From contig JAPOVV010000077.1 in the NCBI GenBank assembly GCA_026707945.1, positions 1 to 64,000 on the forward strand: a DNA stretch of 64,000 nt, written 5' to 3'. The number at the start of each line of letters is the position of its first letter. Position 1 is the stretch's first letter. Shown one piece after another: positions 61,713-64,000 of this stretch. The notes below the pieces were generated by a model. The model saw nothing but the letters and a program-made list of their open reading frames with translations, was not told the DNA's origin and made no database searches. Position numbers and translations under genes: made by a program. Origin of the DNA: Gammaproteobacteria bacterium. GTDB taxonomy: Bacteria; Pseudomonadota; Gammaproteobacteria; Pseudomonadales; Azotimanducaceae.

Positions 61713-62429
61713 ATGAATCATCTTCGAAACCACCCTTTTCTACAAAAGCCGTTTTCCGTTATCGGTCATCGCGGCGCAGCCGGTCACGCACCTGAGAACT
61801 CGCTAGAAGCGTTTGAGATCGCGTTCGTCTGTGGCGTTGATGCCATCGAATTCGATGTCAAATACGTGCACGATGAACTGATCGTATTCCACGACGATAC
61901 TGTCGAACGAATGACTAGTTCAACCGGTTCACTCGATTCGTTCAGTTGTGAAGAGTTCGAAAAGTTGCGTTTACGCAATGGCGAGCCGATTCCTACCCTT
62001 GAGCAGGTATGGGACATCGTTCCGCCCAGCATCGGTATGAATGTCGAGCTAAAAGGTCCTAATACGGGACTAGCAGTTGCCGAATTCGTACAAACGCACT
62101 CTCACCGTTATCTTGTCTCCTCGTTTCTGGTTGACGAACTCGCCAAATTCAAGCAGTTTGCCGCGAACGTACCAACAGCCTTGTTGACACGCGTCCATGA
62201 TATGAACATCCTAGGAACAGCAGCCGAACTTGGCGTTGAGAACATCCACGTCATGGACGCGGTCGCGGATCCCAGCTATCTACTCGCGATGTTCAATGCT
62301 GGGTTCACGGTCTACGTATTCACGGTAAATAATGTCGCTCGAGCAATTCATCTACGAGAGCTGGACGTGGCCGCGATTTTCACTGACGTGCCTAATGAAA
62401 TCAATCCGGAATCGTTTAAAGAAGCCTGA
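61713..62429 (+). CDS. Glycerophosphodiester phosphodiesterase
   Basis: 238 aa. GDPD metal and catalytic residues: H19-R20-G21 in VIGHRGAAGHAPENS, E46 and D48 in AIEFDVKYVHD, H60 in IVFHDDTVERM. Splits glycerophosphodiesters to glycerol-3-phosphate and an alcohol. No signal peptide, so cytoplasmic. Ends in a long hairpin at 62435-62483. Confidence 0.93.
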   Translation: MNHLRNHPFLQKPFSVIGHRGAAGHAPENSLEAFEIAFVCGVDAIEFDVKYVHDELIVFHDDTVERMTSSTGSLDSFSCEEFEKLRLRNGEPIPTLEQVWDIVPPSIGMNVELKGPNTGLAVAEFVQTHSHRYLVSSFLVDELAKFKQFAANVPTALLTRVHDMNILGTAAELGVENIHVMDAVADPSYLLAMFNAGFTVYVFTVNNVARAIHLRELDVAAIFTDVPNEINPESFKEA

Positions 62430-62434
62430 TTCAC

Positions 62435-62483
62435 CTCGCAAGCTGGATCGGGCGTGTGTCTAGACGTATACGATCCTTGCGAG
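62435..62483 (+). terminator. Bulged stem-loop after the GDPD gene
   Basis: CTCGCAAG...GGATCG pairs with CGATCC...TTGCGAG (62435-62483), 13 base pairs with a three-base bulge. The loop holds the palindrome GTCTAGAC. It starts six bases past the stop. No T-run downstream. Confidence 0.45.
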
Positions 62484-62593
62484 CACGCACCCGGAACAAA
62501 GCGCGATTGTTCCAATACCAAACTCAGTCTACTAATGCGGATCAGATCAGCCGACGAATGAAAATCTCCTTACTGAACTCATTTCCACGGCAA

Positions 62594-62898
62594 TCACGGC
62601 CAAAGTTGACCCGTTGCTAGGGACTCGGAGAATCTGCGCACCGACCAGATCCCAATTCCTTCGTTGAAACGATAGTCCGCGTCTCCATCGTAGACAAGAA
62701 TGCGCCTAACGAGACCAGCAATCCCATCAATAGCTTTTAATCTGGTTAGCAATCGTTCGTTGTAGGTCCTTGAACTCTTAGCCGCTTGTATGTCGCGGAC
62801 GGCAGAACTTGCCGCACCCAGGTGCTCTTACCTAATCCTCGAGAACCGAATAGAAAGAAACTTTGATTTGGTACTTCAAGGATTCTTTTCAACAACAT
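62594..62898 (-). pseudogene. Collapsed DUF4143-type ATPase pseudogene
   Basis: From ATG 62898 it reads MLLKRILEVPNQSFFLFGSR with GLGKST following, the Walker A start of DUF4143 AAA ATPases, for about 37 codons. It then jumps, one frame off, to a typical C-terminal end: LVRRILVYDGDADYRF, IGIWSVRRFSESLATGQLWP and stop at 62594. Intact proteins are near 390 aa, so the central part (about 290 residues) was deleted and the reading frame broken. Confidence 0.75.
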
Positions 62899-63066
62899 GT
62901 CGTGGATTTGACGCGATTATTCACGACAAGATGTGGATACTACGAGTTAAACCGAGTTTTTCGCAAATACGAAGTGGCTCGTATTGATTTTCAGAGTAAC
63001 TAAGGCTACGTAAGAGCGAACCTGTGTCGCACCGATTCATATATATCGTGAGACTTATTCGCTACC

Positions 63067-63305
63067 CTAGACTTTCTCGTAGGCATCGAGGAAGTCAGTC
63101 CTAGCAATACCAGATTGACTACAGATCGAACGTAGTGTTGACGATTTGATGTTTGTATGGTTAAGAATTGTCATCGGTGTCACGCTCCCGTCGTCGTTTC
63201 TCCTTTGTAGTGAAATGTGATTTCCTTCACGAATCACCTCAAATCCAAGTTCGCATAACGCCACGATCACTTACTACGAGGAGCGTCCCTGGGAAACCGT
63301 TGCAC
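63067..63305 (-). pseudogene. HicA toxin with a one-base deletion
   Basis: From GTG 63305 the frame reads VQRFPRDAPRSK then TGA; one base off, from 63270, it continues as VIVALCELGFEVIREGNHIS, VTPMTILNHTNIKSSTLRSI and DFLDAYEKV. Joined, these match full-length HicA mRNA interferases: QRFPRDAPR start, the catalytic His in EGNHISL. The break is a missing G at AAG/TGATC (63270-63272). Either inactive or restarted at GTG 63270 without its first strand. Confidence 0.75.
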
Positions 63306-63308
63306 CGT

Positions 63309-63539
63309 TTAACCTTGCATATTCGCCTCAGCTACGAACACTTCGACAACAGCTGAATCCGAATCGACGAGCGCATCGGATCCGAACGTCTCTACATGAA
63401 AAGAAATCGCTGACTGCACATCTTCAAGTGCTTCTTTGTAGCTATCGCCTTGGCCGATCACCACGCCCTTAATTCCCAAGGGATAGGCTACATATCCATC
63501 CCGGTGTTTTTCGACTATTACCTTGATTTGCCTTTGCAT
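63309..63539 (-). CDS. hicB: HicB-type antitoxin
   Basis: 76 aa. IKVIVEKHRDGYVAYPLGIK and GDSYKEALEDVQSAISFHVE are the partial RNase H-like HicB fold; no C-terminal DNA-binding domain, so it is the short form. GAGAGAG precedes the ATG. It is upstream of hicA (hicBA order), whose frame is broken. Confidence 0.85.
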   Translation of the reverse strand: MQRQIKVIVEKHRDGYVAYPLGIKGVVIGQGDSYKEALEDVQSAISFHVETFGSDALVDSDSAVVEVFVAEANMQG

Positions 63540-63742
63540 AACGACTCTCTCAGCGTTCGCGGCATTGAATCTGACATTGGTTTGATCTTTTCAGAGCCAA
63601 TATATTAGTAAGAAAACTTGATGTCCTATAAATCTCTTTTCTTAACTACGTTCGAGTTCCTTCCGCTCTCAGTGCAGTATGTAGTCGATCTGCGTAATCA
63701 TCAATCGTTATGCATTGCAATTCGCAACGCGGGTACGAGCGC

Positions 63743-64000
63743 TCAGTGTCTACCCATATCCGAAAAACCCTTATCGAGATCGTACTTTGGAGACGTGACG
63801 TAGCGCTCCATACGACGTAGTCTCAATTCGAGCTCGCGAACATCTGCACTGACCACGCGTAATCCCAATCGTGGACTGCTTCGAATAGCCGTATATGGCG
63901 ATCGATCTTCCGCTTCCTCATCTGGTTCATCCCAATCACCTGCATACGCCGGTTCTGGGTCCAGAACGAACACCAATACGATGTACACGATAAGCGGGAT
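63743..64000 (-). CDS. PspC-like stress-response membrane protein, partial
   Basis: The 3' part of a gene that continues past the window edge; the frame remains open at 64000 (IPLIVYIVLVFVLDPEP, end of a TM helix). The tail ADVRELELRLRRMERYVTSP and the YDLDKGFSDM end match the C-terminal coiled segment of PspC in proteobacteria. PspC works with PspB to activate the phage-shock response on inner-membrane stress. Start lies outside the window. Confidence 0.75.
   Translation of the reverse strand: MPLIVYIVLVFVLDPEPAYAGDWDEPDEEAEDRSPYTAIRSSPRLGLRVVSADVRELELRLRRMERYVTSPKYDLDKGFSDMGRH

Larger units (their letters stand above)
62430..63066. other. Gene-poor region around the ATPase remnant
   Basis: 637 bp between GDPD and hicA. 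Apart from the pseudogene (62594-62898) and the hairpin after GDPD, no gene is seen. A plus-strand frame at 62790-62987 is only the antisense of the pseudogene start. Confidence 0.6.

Noticed and set aside
62790-62987. Plus-strand 65-codon frame
   Set aside because: Antisense of the ATPase pseudogene start on the minus strand.

Overview
The window looks like chromosome of a gammaproteobacterium of moderate G+C, probably from a poorly cultured lineage. The support is gene content and order: dnaX-ybaB-recR followed by rnd and a YcgN-type gene, a full-length HrpA helicase, Lnt and a PspC-like end. No tRNA or rRNA gene is visible, so placement is by inference only. The mix of cNOR, PhyH dioxygenase, DMGDH/GcvT proteins, MNIO enzymes, R-M genes and many toxin-antitoxin loci resembles marine or host-associated Gammaproteobacteria. 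That lifestyle reading is weak.

Layout. 1-3.73 kb is the end of a PFGI-1/SPI-7-class integrative conjugative element (ParB, DUF2857, DUF1845/TIGR03761, DUF3577 ssb-like), with a cluster of five 19-bp palindromes. Its parA/dnaB end is missing and a divergent SDR gene follows. 5-7.3 kb holds a broken AbiEii-like locus, an orphan VapB and a VapBC pair. 7.4-10.7 kb has a crotonase and a norCB operon with an overlapping third cytochrome c. 11.5-15.1 kb is a two-gene DNA methylase/PD-(D/E)XK nuclease cassette. 16.5-20.7 kb is a two-gene ABC exporter. 20.9-24.6 kb is a toxin-antitoxin cluster including a decayed Phd/PIN duplicate lying beside its intact paralogue.

24.6-30 kb is an operon hrpA - MNIO (DUF692) - HvfC-like (DUF2063) with no visible RiPP precursor. 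30.2-32.2 kb has another orphan VapB, a membrane protein and an Xre/RES pair. 32.6-39.6 kb is a very large secreted subtilase followed by lnt. 40-43.6 kb is an FAD/GcvT dimethylglycine-dehydrogenase-like fusion with a DmdA-like aminomethyltransferase. 43.9-54.9 kb is a mixed accessory stretch: lipoprotein, PhyH, redoxin, S41 peptidase, Nudix, DUF2332, ArsR regulator, SRPBCC, HAD, a propeller glycosidase-like protein and Uma2. 54.9-61.5 kb is a housekeeping block on the minus strand: CoxE-like VWA, MoxR ATPase, YcgN, RNase D, RecR, YbaB, DnaX. 61.7-64 kb has a GDPD, a collapsed ATPase pseudogene, a hicBA locus with a frameshifted hicA, and the 3' part of a pspC-like gene.

Two themes stand out. 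First, there are about ten toxin-antitoxin or TA-like loci in 64 kb, about half of them orphaned or visibly broken (start-less Phd, PIN with nonsense codon, frameshifted HicA, truncated nucleotidyltransferase, solitary VapB/FitA), which suggests rapid gain and decay. Second, three compact gene sets may be under-described: the methylase/nuclease pair joined by a GTGA overlap, the MNIO/HvfC pair coupled to a helicase, and the palindrome array of the integrative element.
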